Positions 14,589 to 21,723 of a stretch of 22,915 nucleotides of DNA are shown here, one piece after another. Numbering within the stretch: position 1 is the first letter of the stretch; each line of letters starts with the position of its first letter. The position numbers and the translations under genes are program-made. A model generated the notes under the pieces. That model was given only the letters and a program-made list of their open reading frames with translations, had not been told where the DNA came from and searched no databases. Source of the DNA: a virus; the IMG/VR virus record IMGVR_UViG_3300029268_002474, positions 1 to 22,915 of that record. The stretch is one strand, 5' to 3'.

Positions 14589-15872
14589 ATGGCCACAACT
14601 TACTTAGCAGACCTCGTGGCTCAACTGCGCACCGACCTGGGCGACCCTTCGGGCGGTACCCCGCGCTGGTCGGACGCCGACCTCCAGCGTGCCGTTGCCC
14701 GCTCGCTGGCCGTTTTCTCAAGCCATCACCCCTATATGCAGAAAGCCACCATCGCCACGCCTTCCGCGGACTATAACGTCAGCCTTGCTACCCTTACAAA
14801 CTGGATTTCCATTGATAGGCTGGAATTTCCCGTCGGCGACAAGCCCCCGACCTTCAAGCCCTACTCCATCATCCAGGACACCCTTTACCTTCAGGAATTG
14901 GGCACCGGCGCCAACTGCTGCATCTACTGGTCGGGCGTCCACACCCTGACGGACGCTTCCCGCACCTTCGAAACGAAGTACAGCGATTTGATCGAGCTTG
15001 GTGCCCTGGCCTTTGCCCTTGAGCAGTATGCCGATGCCACCCTCGCGGGGAAAATAACCACCGCCCTTGAATCCGCCAACACCGCCGTCGCCAAAGTATC
15101 AAGCAAGGTGACTCTGGCGGAAACCGCACTCACCAGCGCCGCGGGCGTGGCCACCGATATCGCAACACAGCTCACAAGCGCGGGAACTCAATTGACCGCG
15201 GCGGTCGCCGCCCTGGCCGCCGCTATCGCCGCGGGCGCAGGCACCATTGACGCCGCCATAGCCTCCAAGCTGACCGACGTCTCCACCCGCGTCACATCGG
15301 CCGGGACCTCCCTCACAGCGGCCACCACCGCCCTCTCAGCGTCAACTACGCGCCTCGGCGCAGCCGTCACGGACCTCGCGGCCGGTGATGACTACATCCC
15401 CACCGCCAATACCGGCGATGACCCCGCAGGCAAGTGGGCGGCTTACGCGGGAAAGGATATTGACTCCGCCAATTCCTACAACCAGCAGGCAGGCGAATTC
15501 ATCCAGCAGGCGTCCCAGCATCTTACCGCCGCCCAGGTGGAGCTTGCCCATATCAAGGCCTTTGACGACAAGCGCAACGCCTACATCGCCACGGGCGCTC
15601 AATACATCGCGGCTGCTTCCGCCTATATCAAGACGGCCTCGGAACTGAACCTCAAACGTGTCGGCTACCTCCAGGCCGCGGGCCGCTACCTCGAAAGCGC
15701 AGGCTCTCACACCCAGGAGGGCCGCCAGCTCCAGCAGATCGCCGCCGGTTACAAGCTGGAAGCCGTGGCCGTCGCAGCACAGGCCAAATCAAAGATGGCC
15801 GCCTTCCAGAAGGAGATCTCCGCGGGTTCAATCGTCAGGAAACTCAAATCCTATCAAATGTCAGTGGAGTAA
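14589..15872 (+). CDS. Head-tail adaptor fused to a long Ala/Ser/Thr-rich helical extension
   Basis: This is a 427-aa protein. The N-terminal 150 residues look like a phage head-tail connector (LVAQLRTDLGDPSGGTPRW, then DADLQRAVARSLAVFSSHHP, with a later YSDLIELGALAFALEQYAD helix). From about 155 to 415 it is almost uninterrupted amphipathic helix, very rich in Ala, Thr and Ser. Apolipoprotein-like short repeats appear, for example ALTSAAGVATDIATQLTSAG and YIATGAQYIAAASAYIKTAS. Ordinary adaptors are less than half this length. The extension could form a needle, a plug or a tape-measure substitute inside the tail. Its ribosome site lies in the upstream hairpin repeat. The adaptor call is reasonable; the function of the extension is open. 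Confidence 0.6.
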   Translation: MATTYLADLVAQLRTDLGDPSGGTPRWSDADLQRAVARSLAVFSSHHPYMQKATIATPSADYNVSLATLTNWISIDRLEFPVGDKPPTFKPYSIIQDTLYLQELGTGANCCIYWSGVHTLTDASRTFETKYSDLIELGALAFALEQYADATLAGKITTALESANTAVAKVSSKVTLAETALTSAAGVATDIATQLTSAGTQLTAAVAALAAAIAAGAGTIDAAIASKLTDVSTRVTSAGTSLTAATTALSASTTRLGAAVTDLAAGDDYIPTANTGDDPAGKWAAYAGKDIDSANSYNQQAGEFIQQASQHLTAAQVELAHIKAFDDKRNAYIATGAQYIAAASAYIKTASELNLKRVGYLQAAGRYLESAGSHTQEGRQLQQIAAGYKLEAVAVAAQAKSKMAAFQKEISAGSIVRKLKSYQMSVE

Positions 15873-15885
15873 AAAATAAATTGTA

Positions 15886-15908
15886 GGGGCGTGCCTTCAG
15901 GTGCGCCC
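15886..15908. repeat. Short hairpin of dispersed GGGGCG...CGCCC type
   Basis: GGGCG (15887-15891) pairs with CGCCC (15904-15908), with an inner CC/GG pair around a small loop. The flank TTGTAGGGGCGTGCCTTCAG resembles repeats I recall as common in environmental genomes. GAGGAG (15909-15914), the ribosome site of the next gene, follows immediately. Confidence 0.5.
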
Positions 15909-15919
15909 GAGGAGAAAAA

Positions 15920-16735
15920 ATGGAAACAACCCCGTTAGACGGTTACAAGAAGATCATCGTCACCCTTATCACCATCATCGCCGGGTCCGTCGGCCTCTTT
16001 ATCACCGACCCGGCCAGGGCCCAGACGGTCGGCCAGTTCATCATCGACGTGATCGGCCCTGCCGCCATCGTTCTGGCAGGCGTCATCTACACCATCGTGC
16101 AGGGCAGCATTGATAAGCAGAAGGTCATAGCCGCCCCCAAGATCGCCGCAATAACCACTGCAAGCGAAGCATCCCCAAAAGCAAGTAGCGCAGCAGCCTC
16201 GCAGCCGGCCGTTGCGCCTTATGTCCCGGCTGCGCCGGTAGATAACTACGTGCCTGTTGATATCGATTCCTTCGTCGGCGCCGCCGAGGAGAATTGCCGC
16301 AAGGACGGCGTTGAAGTTACCCCCGTCAGCCGCGCTTTTTACTTCTATCCCTACATCACCCGCTTTGACCTGCGTGAAGTGCCCCGCGACAAGCGTGTAT
16401 GTGAAGCCAAACGCCTGGTCGACAAGTGTGTCGAGCTTTTCTCGGAGGCCTTCAGGTTCCAGACCAAGCTGCCCAAGCCCCCCACCCCCGCCGAGGCCTC
16501 CAGCTATCACTCCTACATGGCCAAGCTGAAAAAGGAATATGAGAAGGCCAACAACCTCACCTGCTCTGACAAGACCTTCGAGGAGCTGCGCAACCTCATA
16601 GCCTATTTCAACGACCTTTACAACGCCCAGGACGGGCTTGCACAGCTTAGCGGCAAGACCGTGGATTGGTCGATCTACGGCGGCGGCGCTTACACCCCCA
16701 CCCAGGTCGGCTGGGACTACGTGAAATTGCTCTAA
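15920..16735 (+). CDS. Membrane-anchored phage protein, holin-like N-terminus, unknown C-terminal domain
   Basis: This 271-aa protein has two hydrophobic helices (about 11-29 and 40-62) joined by a short polar loop. A charged turn (DKQK) and an Ala/Pro-rich linker (about 75-112) lead to a soluble C-terminal domain of about 155 residues, with four cysteines (EENCRKD, RVCEAKR, VDKCVEL, NLTCSDK), an aromatic patch (AFYFYPYITRFDL) and long helices. The N-terminal hairpin resembles small holins, but holins do not usually carry such a large soluble domain. It may instead be a membrane-bound lysis, superinfection-exclusion or DNA-entry protein. GAGGAG lies 5 nt upstream. It is followed by dispersed repeats, not by an endolysin. 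Confidence 0.55.
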   Translation: METTPLDGYKKIIVTLITIIAGSVGLFITDPARAQTVGQFIIDVIGPAAIVLAGVIYTIVQGSIDKQKVIAAPKIAAITTASEASPKASSAAASQPAVAPYVPAAPVDNYVPVDIDSFVGAAEENCRKDGVEVTPVSRAFYFYPYITRFDLREVPRDKRVCEAKRLVDKCVELFSEAFRFQTKLPKPPTPAEASSYHSYMAKLKKEYEKANNLTCSDKTFEELRNLIAYFNDLYNAQDGLAQLSGKTVDWSIYGGGAYTPTQVGWDYVKLL

Positions 16736-16736
16736 A

Positions 16737-16818
16737 CGTCATTGCGGGAAACGCACTTAGTAACTGTCATTGCGAGGAGCGCAGCGACGCGGCAATCTGA
16801 CCCCCGCCGCGTCGCTGC
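16737..16818 (+). repeat. Dispersed-element copies 2 (partial) and 3, with a 13-bp hairpin
   Basis: A truncated copy starts CGTCATTGCGGGAA at 16737. A fuller copy runs 16765-16800 (TGTCATTGCGAGGAGC to GGCAATCTGA). GCAGCGACGCGGC (16781-16793) in this copy is perfectly complementary to GCCGCGTCGCTGC (16806-16818), giving a 13-bp stem with a 12-nt loop. AGGAGG for the next gene begins at 16832, so the hairpin could influence its translation. Confidence 0.7.
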
Positions 16819-16844
16819 CCCCAAAACTAAAAGGAGGCGGAACC

Positions 16845-17129
16845 TTGCGCAAAGCTAATGACCCCCTGGCTGTAGTCCACCGGGACCGCGGCTGCAATCT
16901 GTCCCCCGCGTGCCTCGAGTGCCATTTGCCCCGCTGTCCCGATGACCGGCCCTACGGCAAGGCGGACATGCGTAAGTCTTCACGGTCTGTCGAGATGTTC
17001 AAGCTGCGCAAGCAGGGTTGGCTGATACGTGAGATCGCGGCGCATTTCAATGTGGTTGACCGCACCGTTTACCGCTCGCTCAGCTTGTTCAAGTCCGCTG
17101 GTGTGAAAGAGGGGCGCCATGCCGGATGA
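16845..17129 (+). CDS. Cys-cluster plus HTH DNA-binding protein
   Basis: I take the TTG at 16845 as start because AGGAGG (16832-16837) lies 7 nt upstream; the longer frame would run through the dispersed repeat. The 94-aa product has a compact cluster C17-x5-C23-x2-C26-x4-C31 (CNLSPACLECHLPRC) that could hold zinc or an iron-sulfur centre. A helix-turn-helix region follows (about 46-85: FKLRKQGWLIREIAAHF, then VVDRTVYRSLSLF). Similar Cys-plus-HTH proteins occur in phages and mobile elements. It is probably a small regulator, unusual inside a structural operon. Its end overlaps the next gene by 11 nt. Confidence 0.7.
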   Translation: MRKANDPLAVVHRDRGCNLSPACLECHLPRCPDDRPYGKADMRKSSRSVEMFKLRKQGWLIREIAAHFNVVDRTVYRSLSLFKSAGVKEGRHAG

Positions 17130-17313
17130 TTTCAACCTGCTCCGCTTCCAGTGCAGCCAGTGCGCTTCCGCCTTGAACCTTGTCGCGGTTGACCGCACAC
17201 GTGACAAAGTAATCAATATCGAGTTCCTCTGCTATCAGTGCCTGATTGAGTCCGGTCTGGTCGCCGCTACCGAGGCGGTGTTTTTGGACGCGATAGGAGT
17301 CAAGTCTTCTTGA
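17119..17313 (+). CDS. Small zinc-ribbon protein, 64 aa
   Basis: Two CxxC pairs, C12-x2-C15 and C38-x2-C41, frame a short beta-rich segment, the layout of a zinc ribbon. The ATG at 17119 has GAGGGG upstream and overlaps the end of the HTH gene. The TGA overlaps the TTG start of the tail gene, so three genes are translationally linked. Function unknown; nucleic-acid binding or a chaperone-like assembly role would both fit. Tight packing and the cysteine pattern support a real gene. Confidence 0.65.
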   Translation: MPDDFNLLRFQCSQCASALNLVAVDRTRDKVINIEFLCYQCLIESGLVAATEAVFLDAIGVKSS

Positions 17314-19076
17314 GAACCTTATCATCCGCCTTCACCACCGCCATGCGGGCGCCATCCCGTACCCCTCTGGTCAAGCTGGAGGTCGCCTCCTTCGGCCACC
17401 CGGCCGCCGTGGCTGCTGCATCCCTGCAGTGGTCGGATTACTTCTGGGAGCTGCTGGTTTCGGACGCCACCGTGGTCGGCAGGCACTCCGTCGCCATGCC
17501 CGCCGATGGCTCTATCTGCCGCGTGCGCAAGGACGGCGTCCACCAGAAGTACCAGCGGGTGACCACCCCGTCGTCCGGCGATGACTGGACCACCTGGGCC
17601 GATTGGGGCGACGGCGTAAGTAACAACCCCATCGCCCTGGCAGCCTATGGTACAGAAGTAATCGCCTTCGACGACGACGGCACGTACCTGTATTACAAGC
17701 GCTCAACCGACAGCGGCGCCACTTTCGGAAACTGGACGGCCATGATGAATACCCGCCCCTGCACCCTCGGCTGCGCAGCCGCGTTCTCAGCCGACGGCAC
17801 TAAATTGGGTGTAGTCCATGCCACCTCGCTTAACGACCCCACTTCGCTCTATATCCAGCGGCGCACCAACGGCACCTGGAGCACGGGCCTCGGCCAGATC
17901 GCGGGCGACCATCTGGTTTCAGCCCTCGCCCTGTACCATGAAGGAGACTGGAATATCCTCGCCCTCCTGCTGGACGGATCGTATATCCGCCTGGCCCGCG
18001 GGGTTTACGGCGACGGCCATGACTATTCCGCGGGCACCTGGTCGGGCTGGACCTATATCAACTCGTACAAGGCGCGGGTGGATTTCAGCGCCGCCATGCA
18101 CCTGCGCATGTTTCACACCGGCAGGGCCGGCCGCTATACCCCCACCTACTACGAGCAGATCAGCGCCGTCCAGCAGATGCAGGCCGCCGACAACCTCGGC
18201 GTGGACGACCCCTACGTCACCTATAATGCCAGCCTCGGGGCGGTGTTCAGCTTCGCCAAGGATAACAAGCCGTGGTTCTACCGCCTGCGGCCGGGCACAG
18301 CCTTCAAGGATAGTGACTGGAGCCGGGCATGGCCCCTTGACGTCGCCGCCACATACGGCCTTGCCCTCTGCTGCGACGGCACCTATCTGTATGCCGCCGC
18401 CCCCAACCAGGTATGGCGCTCAGCCCTTCCGTCCTCCTGGGCGCCGCCAACCGCCGGGACAGGCGAGGGATCCTTCTATGCTATCTCAGCCGCGGATATC
18501 CTTGCCGTCAAGGAAACCGTAAAGCCAATGGCGCCGTCCAAACTTGAGGTCACCCTGGACAATTCCGCCAGTGCTTACGACAGCATCGGCGGCGGTGCCG
18601 CCTCTGCCGTGGGAAAGTTAAAGCGCGGCGCAGAAGTCGCTTTATCCATCGGCTACCATACCGATACCGACCTTTTGTCGGTCGCAGGCAAGTATTTCGT
18701 TGAGAACCTGGCCTATTCCCGCGTCCCGGGCAAGTCCCTTTTCCATATCAATTGCACCGATGCCTGGGGTCTCCTTGAACGCTACTCCTTCAACCGTCCC
18801 GTCTTCTGGAACGAGGCCTCCAACGTCACCACCCTGTATGCCATCATTGAAAAGGTCGTCCAGTCCATCGGCGGGTCCCTCTCTTACGTGTCGAGGTCAG
18901 CCGATATGACCGGTACCTATCCCCGCATCGAAGTGCATACCGGCGAGAACGCAGCTGTCGTTCTCCGCCAGTGCCTCACCCTGGTGCCCGACGTCATCTA
19001 CTTTGTAGGCCTCGCCGGCTATATCGTCAACCCGCTGTCCAACGATGCCGCGTCGTACTATTTGAAGTTTCCATGA
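17310..19076 (+). CDS. Tail-tip protein: beta-propeller plus hub-like C-terminus, apparently truncated
   Basis: This 588-aa protein starts at TTG 17310 (overlapping the previous stop; GGAG about 10 nt upstream). After an N-terminal strand region (about 1-40, PLVKLEVASF), residues about 40-390 contain repeated WG/DG-rich beta units, including an Asp-box STDSGATF (132-139). This indicates a sialidase-like propeller that may bind host glycans. Residues about 400-588 resemble phage baseplate-hub or tail-tip proteins (SKLEVTLDNSASAYDS, then KYFVENLAYSRVPGKSLFHI and NCTDAWGLLERY). The protein stops shortly after YIVNPLSNDAASYYL, where I would expect such proteins to continue. The ORF at 21249 looks like the missing continuation. 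Confidence 0.65.
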   Translation: MRTLSSAFTTAMRAPSRTPLVKLEVASFGHPAAVAAASLQWSDYFWELLVSDATVVGRHSVAMPADGSICRVRKDGVHQKYQRVTTPSSGDDWTTWADWGDGVSNNPIALAAYGTEVIAFDDDGTYLYYKRSTDSGATFGNWTAMMNTRPCTLGCAAAFSADGTKLGVVHATSLNDPTSLYIQRRTNGTWSTGLGQIAGDHLVSALALYHEGDWNILALLLDGSYIRLARGVYGDGHDYSAGTWSGWTYINSYKARVDFSAAMHLRMFHTGRAGRYTPTYYEQISAVQQMQAADNLGVDDPYVTYNASLGAVFSFAKDNKPWFYRLRPGTAFKDSDWSRAWPLDVAATYGLALCCDGTYLYAAAPNQVWRSALPSSWAPPTAGTGEGSFYAISAADILAVKETVKPMAPSKLEVTLDNSASAYDSIGGGAASAVGKLKRGAEVALSIGYHTDTDLLSVAGKYFVENLAYSRVPGKSLFHINCTDAWGLLERYSFNRPVFWNEASNVTTLYAIIEKVVQSIGGSLSYVSRSADMTGTYPRIEVHTGENAAVVLRQCLTLVPDVIYFVGLAGYIVNPLSNDAASYYLKFP

Positions 19077-19084
19077 GGAGTTAA

Positions 19085-19417
19085 ATGATGCAATCACTGC
19101 CCGCTACCCCCCGCCTCCCTTCCCCGTTCATGCGCTGCCCGGTTTGCGGCGGCACCACGTCGCTGGGCGATCACTACGAGCGCGGCATCCGCCATATCTG
19201 CTCTGTCTGCTATTCCTGTGATTGCCTCTGGGACCTGCGCGGCAATCTCATCCGCCGCGGCAAAATCGTGCGCCTTCCCCTTGTACATAACCTCACCCTG
19301 GTTGAGGACGATGCTGAATACAACCCGGCCCTTAAACCCCGCCGCCGTCCCGGCCAGGGCCGCCCGTTCGGTGCCAGGGATAGCCGTCCCCGTAAGAAGA
19401 AGGAGAATTTGATATGA
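19085..19417 (+). CDS. Zinc-ribbon protein with basic tail, 110 aa
   Basis: The N-terminal half has C18-x2-C21 (RCPVCGG) and a dense C39-x2-C42-x2-C45-x-C47 group (CSVCYSCDC), enough for one zinc ribbon with extra cysteines. The C-terminus (about 85-107) is strongly basic (KPRRRPGQGRP, RKKK) and would bind nucleic acid. GAGGAG at 19075-19080 supports ATG 19085 or the adjacent ATG 19088. The gene starts 8 nt after the tail gene and ends with an ATGA overlap into the next small gene. It lies in the cassette that appears to split the tail gene. Function unknown. Confidence 0.65.
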   Translation: MMQSLPATPRLPSPFMRCPVCGGTTSLGDHYERGIRHICSVCYSCDCLWDLRGNLIRRGKIVRLPLVHNLTLVEDDAEYNPALKPRRRPGQGRPFGARDSRPRKKKENLI

Positions 19418-19587
19418 AAGATTTGTTCGTCTGGTTCTGCGTGGCCTTCATCGCCGTGTGCGGCTGCGTCTTAAGCTACCGCTACGGCCTGGCCATCGGG
19501 CAGTCGACATGCCCCGTTAAGTACGCCGTCTGCGAAAACGGCACCTGCGTATTAAGTGATATACCCCCTGTTTACCCGGGTAAATAG
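19414..19587 (+). CDS. Small membrane or exported protein, 57 aa
   Basis: The ATG at 19414 overlaps the preceding stop (ATGA) and has AGGAG 8 nt upstream. The 57-aa product has one hydrophobic helix (about 4-22, LFVWFCVAFIAVCGCVL), then a short outside segment with C33, C40 and C45 and a proline-rich end (SDIPPVYPGK). It resembles a small single-span membrane protein or a spanin-like or lipoprotein-like phage product. The C16-G-C18 context is not a convincing lipobox. It is too short to be picked up by many gene finders but looks genuine. Confidence 0.6.
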   Translation: MKDLFVWFCVAFIAVCGCVLSYRYGLAIGQSTCPVKYAVCENGTCVLSDIPPVYPGK

Positions 19588-19588
19588 A

Positions 19589-19671
19589 CGTCATTACGAG
19601 CGCTTTTTCCCTCGTCATTGCGGTGAGCCGAAGCTGCGAGCCGCAGGCGTGGCAGGGAGCGAAGCAATCTT
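19589..19671 (+). repeat. Dispersed-element copies 4 (partial) and 5
   Basis: A partial copy, CGTCATTACGAGCGC, starts at 19589. A longer copy with a central insertion (CGTCATTGCGGTGAGCC ... GAAGCAATCTT) runs 19613-19671. They fill most of the 107-bp gap between the 57-aa and 106-aa genes. AAGGAG for the next gene follows at about 19680. Confidence 0.65.
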
Positions 19672-19694
19672 ATCGCAATAAGGAGCAATAATTT

Positions 19695-20015
19695 ATGTGG
19701 AAAATCGACAAAGGTAAGTTAACCGGAACCGCCACCGCGTCATACGTCACCGCCCTGGACTGGAATACCTCGGAGCTGGGCGCTAAGACCATACTGCTGG
19801 AAAACACCCATGCCACCCTCACCCTCAAATACAAGCTGCTCGGTTACGCCGTGCAGGATGGCCTCGACATCACCATCGTTGCCGAAACCACCCTCTCCCC
19901 CGCCGAGGTGGCCGAATTCCATTACTCCAACCATTGGGCACGCCTGGTCCTCCAGGTTATAGACGGCACCGGCCATGCCACCTACGCCCTTGATTACGAA
20001 GGCCAGGGAGTCTAA
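19695..20015 (+). CDS. Beta-rich phage virion-like protein, 106 aa
   Basis: The protein is predicted mostly beta: alternating strands in MWKIDKGKLTGTATASYVT, then TILLENTHATLTLKYKLLGY, LDITIVAETTLSP and ARLVLQVIDGTG. No motif is recognised. It lacks cysteine and membrane segments, and looks like a small tail, fibre or collar component. AAGGAG lies about 9 nt before the ATG, and the stop is 2 nt before the next gene, so the two are co-translated. It lies in the cassette between the two parts of the tail-tip gene. Confidence 0.6.
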   Translation: MWKIDKGKLTGTATASYVTALDWNTSELGAKTILLENTHATLTLKYKLLGYAVQDGLDITIVAETTLSPAEVAEFHYSNHWARLVLQVIDGTGHATYALDYEGQGV

Positions 20016-20017
20016 CC

Positions 20018-21007
20018 ATGGCAAACAAATATCATTCAGATGTACAAAACGACCTCTCCACGGTGGACTTCGGCTCAGTCGCCGAGGCGGATATCAACGC
20101 CCAGGTGGACCTTGCCCTTAATACTGCCATCCCGGCCTCAAATGTAGCCAACAGCGTCAATGATGTATTACTCGACCAACTCTCACCACGCCTGCCAGCC
20201 AGCGGTACAATCTGCAAATCACCCACCTACGAGATGTTTACCTATTACCCCAATATTATGGATACCACCGATCTGGAGGCGGCCACAAAGACTATCACAG
20301 CAACCGCCGAGGCATCCGGTACGGTTAATGCCGATTACAGCAAATCTCTTACCCTCCCCATTCCCACTGATGCCCGCCTCGTAATGGCCAGCATTGCCTC
20401 CCGCGTGTCCGTAACCATCGACTCCGACGACGGGACCCATGACCTGCGCTGCAGGGTTTACGTGGACGCCCAGGATGCCAGCCACATGCTTTTCGACCTC
20501 ACATACGCCACCACCGGCAACCAGTTAGCCGTTGTGGGCCTCACCAGCGGAACCATTTTCAATCTGCTCAAAGATGGCGCTGCTCATACCCTCTACTTTT
20601 TCTTCTGGACCCCTGGTAACCATGCGCCGGTTATATCCGTAGTTCAAGCTTGGTACGGTTCAGGCAGTGTCAAAGCATCTGCATGGGGAACAAGGGTACT
20701 CACCTTCACCTCTACCCCTGCCTGTGAGTTACAAGCCCGCATATATCATGTACCACAGGGAACCGGCGGCCAGGGACTTCATTTCGTAATAACTAACACT
20801 GTAGGCAACCAATACGCAGGCCTCTTTGGTACAACTGAGACAGGCCTTGTAGCCTCTTCTTACCCCACTGATTCCGGTTATGCAGGCATGACCTGGCAAT
20901 TACTGCCGGCCGCCTCCCCTGTCTACTTTTGCCTTTACGGCAGCGGCGTAGCTACCTCCGCATACTTTTTCATAGGAATAACTCTCTTTATTAAAAGGTG
21001 GGACTAA
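20018..21007 (+). CDS. Putative tail fibre / receptor-binding protein, 329 aa
   Basis: Residues 1-65 form a helical, polar N-terminus (STVDFGSVAEADINAQVDL, then NSVNDVLLDQLSPRLPA), a common look for a virion-attachment region. From about 75 the protein is Thr/Ser/Gly/Tyr-rich and beta-like, with a jelly-roll or lectin appearance (YVDAQDASHMLFDLTYATTG, then TLYFFFWTPGN). It carries only three cysteines and no enzyme motif. A receptor-binding role is inferred from composition and position. Its TAA overlaps the ATG of the next gene (TAATG), and it begins 2 nt after the 106-aa gene. Confidence 0.5.
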   Translation: MANKYHSDVQNDLSTVDFGSVAEADINAQVDLALNTAIPASNVANSVNDVLLDQLSPRLPASGTICKSPTYEMFTYYPNIMDTTDLEAATKTITATAEASGTVNADYSKSLTLPIPTDARLVMASIASRVSVTIDSDDGTHDLRCRVYVDAQDASHMLFDLTYATTGNQLAVVGLTSGTIFNLLKDGAAHTLYFFFWTPGNHAPVISVVQAWYGSGSVKASAWGTRVLTFTSTPACELQARIYHVPQGTGGQGLHFVITNTVGNQYAGLFGTTETGLVASSYPTDSGYAGMTWQLLPAASPVYFCLYGSGVATSAYFFIGITLFIKRWD

Positions 21008-21249
21008 TGAATGTAATTGACTTGTTCGCCAGCATCCCCGAGGACCAGTACGGCAACATCGCCGTGTCTGACGGAGCCGTCACCATCACCCAGAAAGGAA
21101 AAGCCGTTGTCGTGCTGCTGAAAAGGACAGCCACCGATAACGCCGATCTGACCGACACCGACGGAAAGACGGCCGACCGGGCGCACCTCGAAAAGAACAT
21201 CACCTCACTGAAAACGGTCGCCCAGGTCGCCGCTGAAAAGGCAGGCTGA
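21007..21249 (+). CDS. Small phage protein, 80 aa, unknown function
   Basis: I choose ATG 21007, which forms TAATG with the preceding stop and has AAGGTGG about 5 nt upstream; a GTG three codons earlier is less likely. The 80-aa product has a beta-strand N-terminal half (NIAVSDGAVTITQKGKAVVVLL) and a charged helical C-terminal half (DRAHLEKNITSLKTVAQVAA). It could be a tail accessory or fibre chaperone. It ends with a TGATG overlap into the following tail-hub segment, showing tight co-translation. Confidence 0.6.
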   Translation: MNVIDLFASIPEDQYGNIAVSDGAVTITQKGKAVVVLLKRTATDNADLTDTDGKTADRAHLEKNITSLKTVAQVAAEKAG

Positions 21250-21668
21250 TGGCCGACCCCCTCGCCGGTAGTCACCCCATACTCGAAGCGGCCTATTTCG
21301 TGGAGGCCCCCGACGTCAACCGTGCTTACGTCGTGGGGTCCTCCGCGGCCGGTGCCGAGGTCAGCGGATCAGCTATCACCCAGGCCGACGTTGACCTGGT
21401 CGGCGAGCGGCTGTCAGCCCACCACAACCCCGCCATCCCCACCGCCACCGTCGCCGCAGCGGTAGCCACCGCCCAGCTCGCAAAAGCCCGACTGGACGGC
21501 ATGAGGGCACAGGTCATCATCGCCCCCCATTGCGGCGTAGAACTGTGGGACGTCGTGAATATTACCGACGATATCGCCAACCAGGCCGTCAACTACCGCG
21601 TCACCGGCTACACCCTTGAATTCCGGGCAGGCATTTACCGCCACACCCTCGACCTCTGCGCACCCTGA
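21249..21668 (+). CDS. Tail-hub C-terminal segment, probably split from the 17310 gene
   Basis: This 139-aa protein begins MADPLAGSHPILEAAYFVEA and has DVNRAYVVGSS, a helix-rich middle (about 70-100) and a beta-rich end (YRVTGYTLEFRAGIYRHTLDL). Such stretches (HPIL..., then NR.yVvG, ending with strand-rich YRV.g....f) are what I would expect after the NPLSNDAASY segment at the end of the 588-aa protein. The two may be halves of one ancestral tail-hub gene. It now has its own ATG in a TGATG junction and no stop or frameshift debris, so it could be a functional separate subunit. The link is inference. Confidence 0.55.
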   Translation: MADPLAGSHPILEAAYFVEAPDVNRAYVVGSSAAGAEVSGSAITQADVDLVGERLSAHHNPAIPTATVAAAVATAQLAKARLDGMRAQVIIAPHCGVELWDVVNITDDIANQAVNYRVTGYTLEFRAGIYRHTLDLCAP

Positions 21669-21675
21669 CCTCGCT

Positions 21676-21704
21676 CGTCATTGCGTGCGAAGCGCGGCAA
21701 TCCC
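21676..21704 (+). repeat. Dispersed-element copy 6 (short)
   Basis: CGTCATTGCGTGCGAAGCG followed by CGGCAATCCC is a compact version of the elements at 14401 and 16765. It lies between the last late gene and the convergent sigma-like gene. Confidence 0.6.
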
Positions 21705-21723
21705 CTATTTGATATAGGGTTTT
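21703..21723 (+). terminator. Possible terminator at the end of the late operon
   Basis: CCCTAT (21703-21708) and ATAGGG (21714-21719) make a 6-bp stem with a 5-nt loop, followed by TTTT (21720-21723). It overlaps the last codons of the convergent sigma-like gene. The stem is short, so confidence is moderate at best. Confidence 0.45.

Noticed and set aside
19695-21668. A diversity-generating retroelement acting on the fibre-like gene
   Set aside because: No reverse transcriptase and no template/variable repeat pair were seen near the gene.
13823-21704. Intergenic repeats as a CRISPR array
   Set aside because: The units are palindromic, unequal in length and kilobases apart, with no regular spacers and no cas genes.
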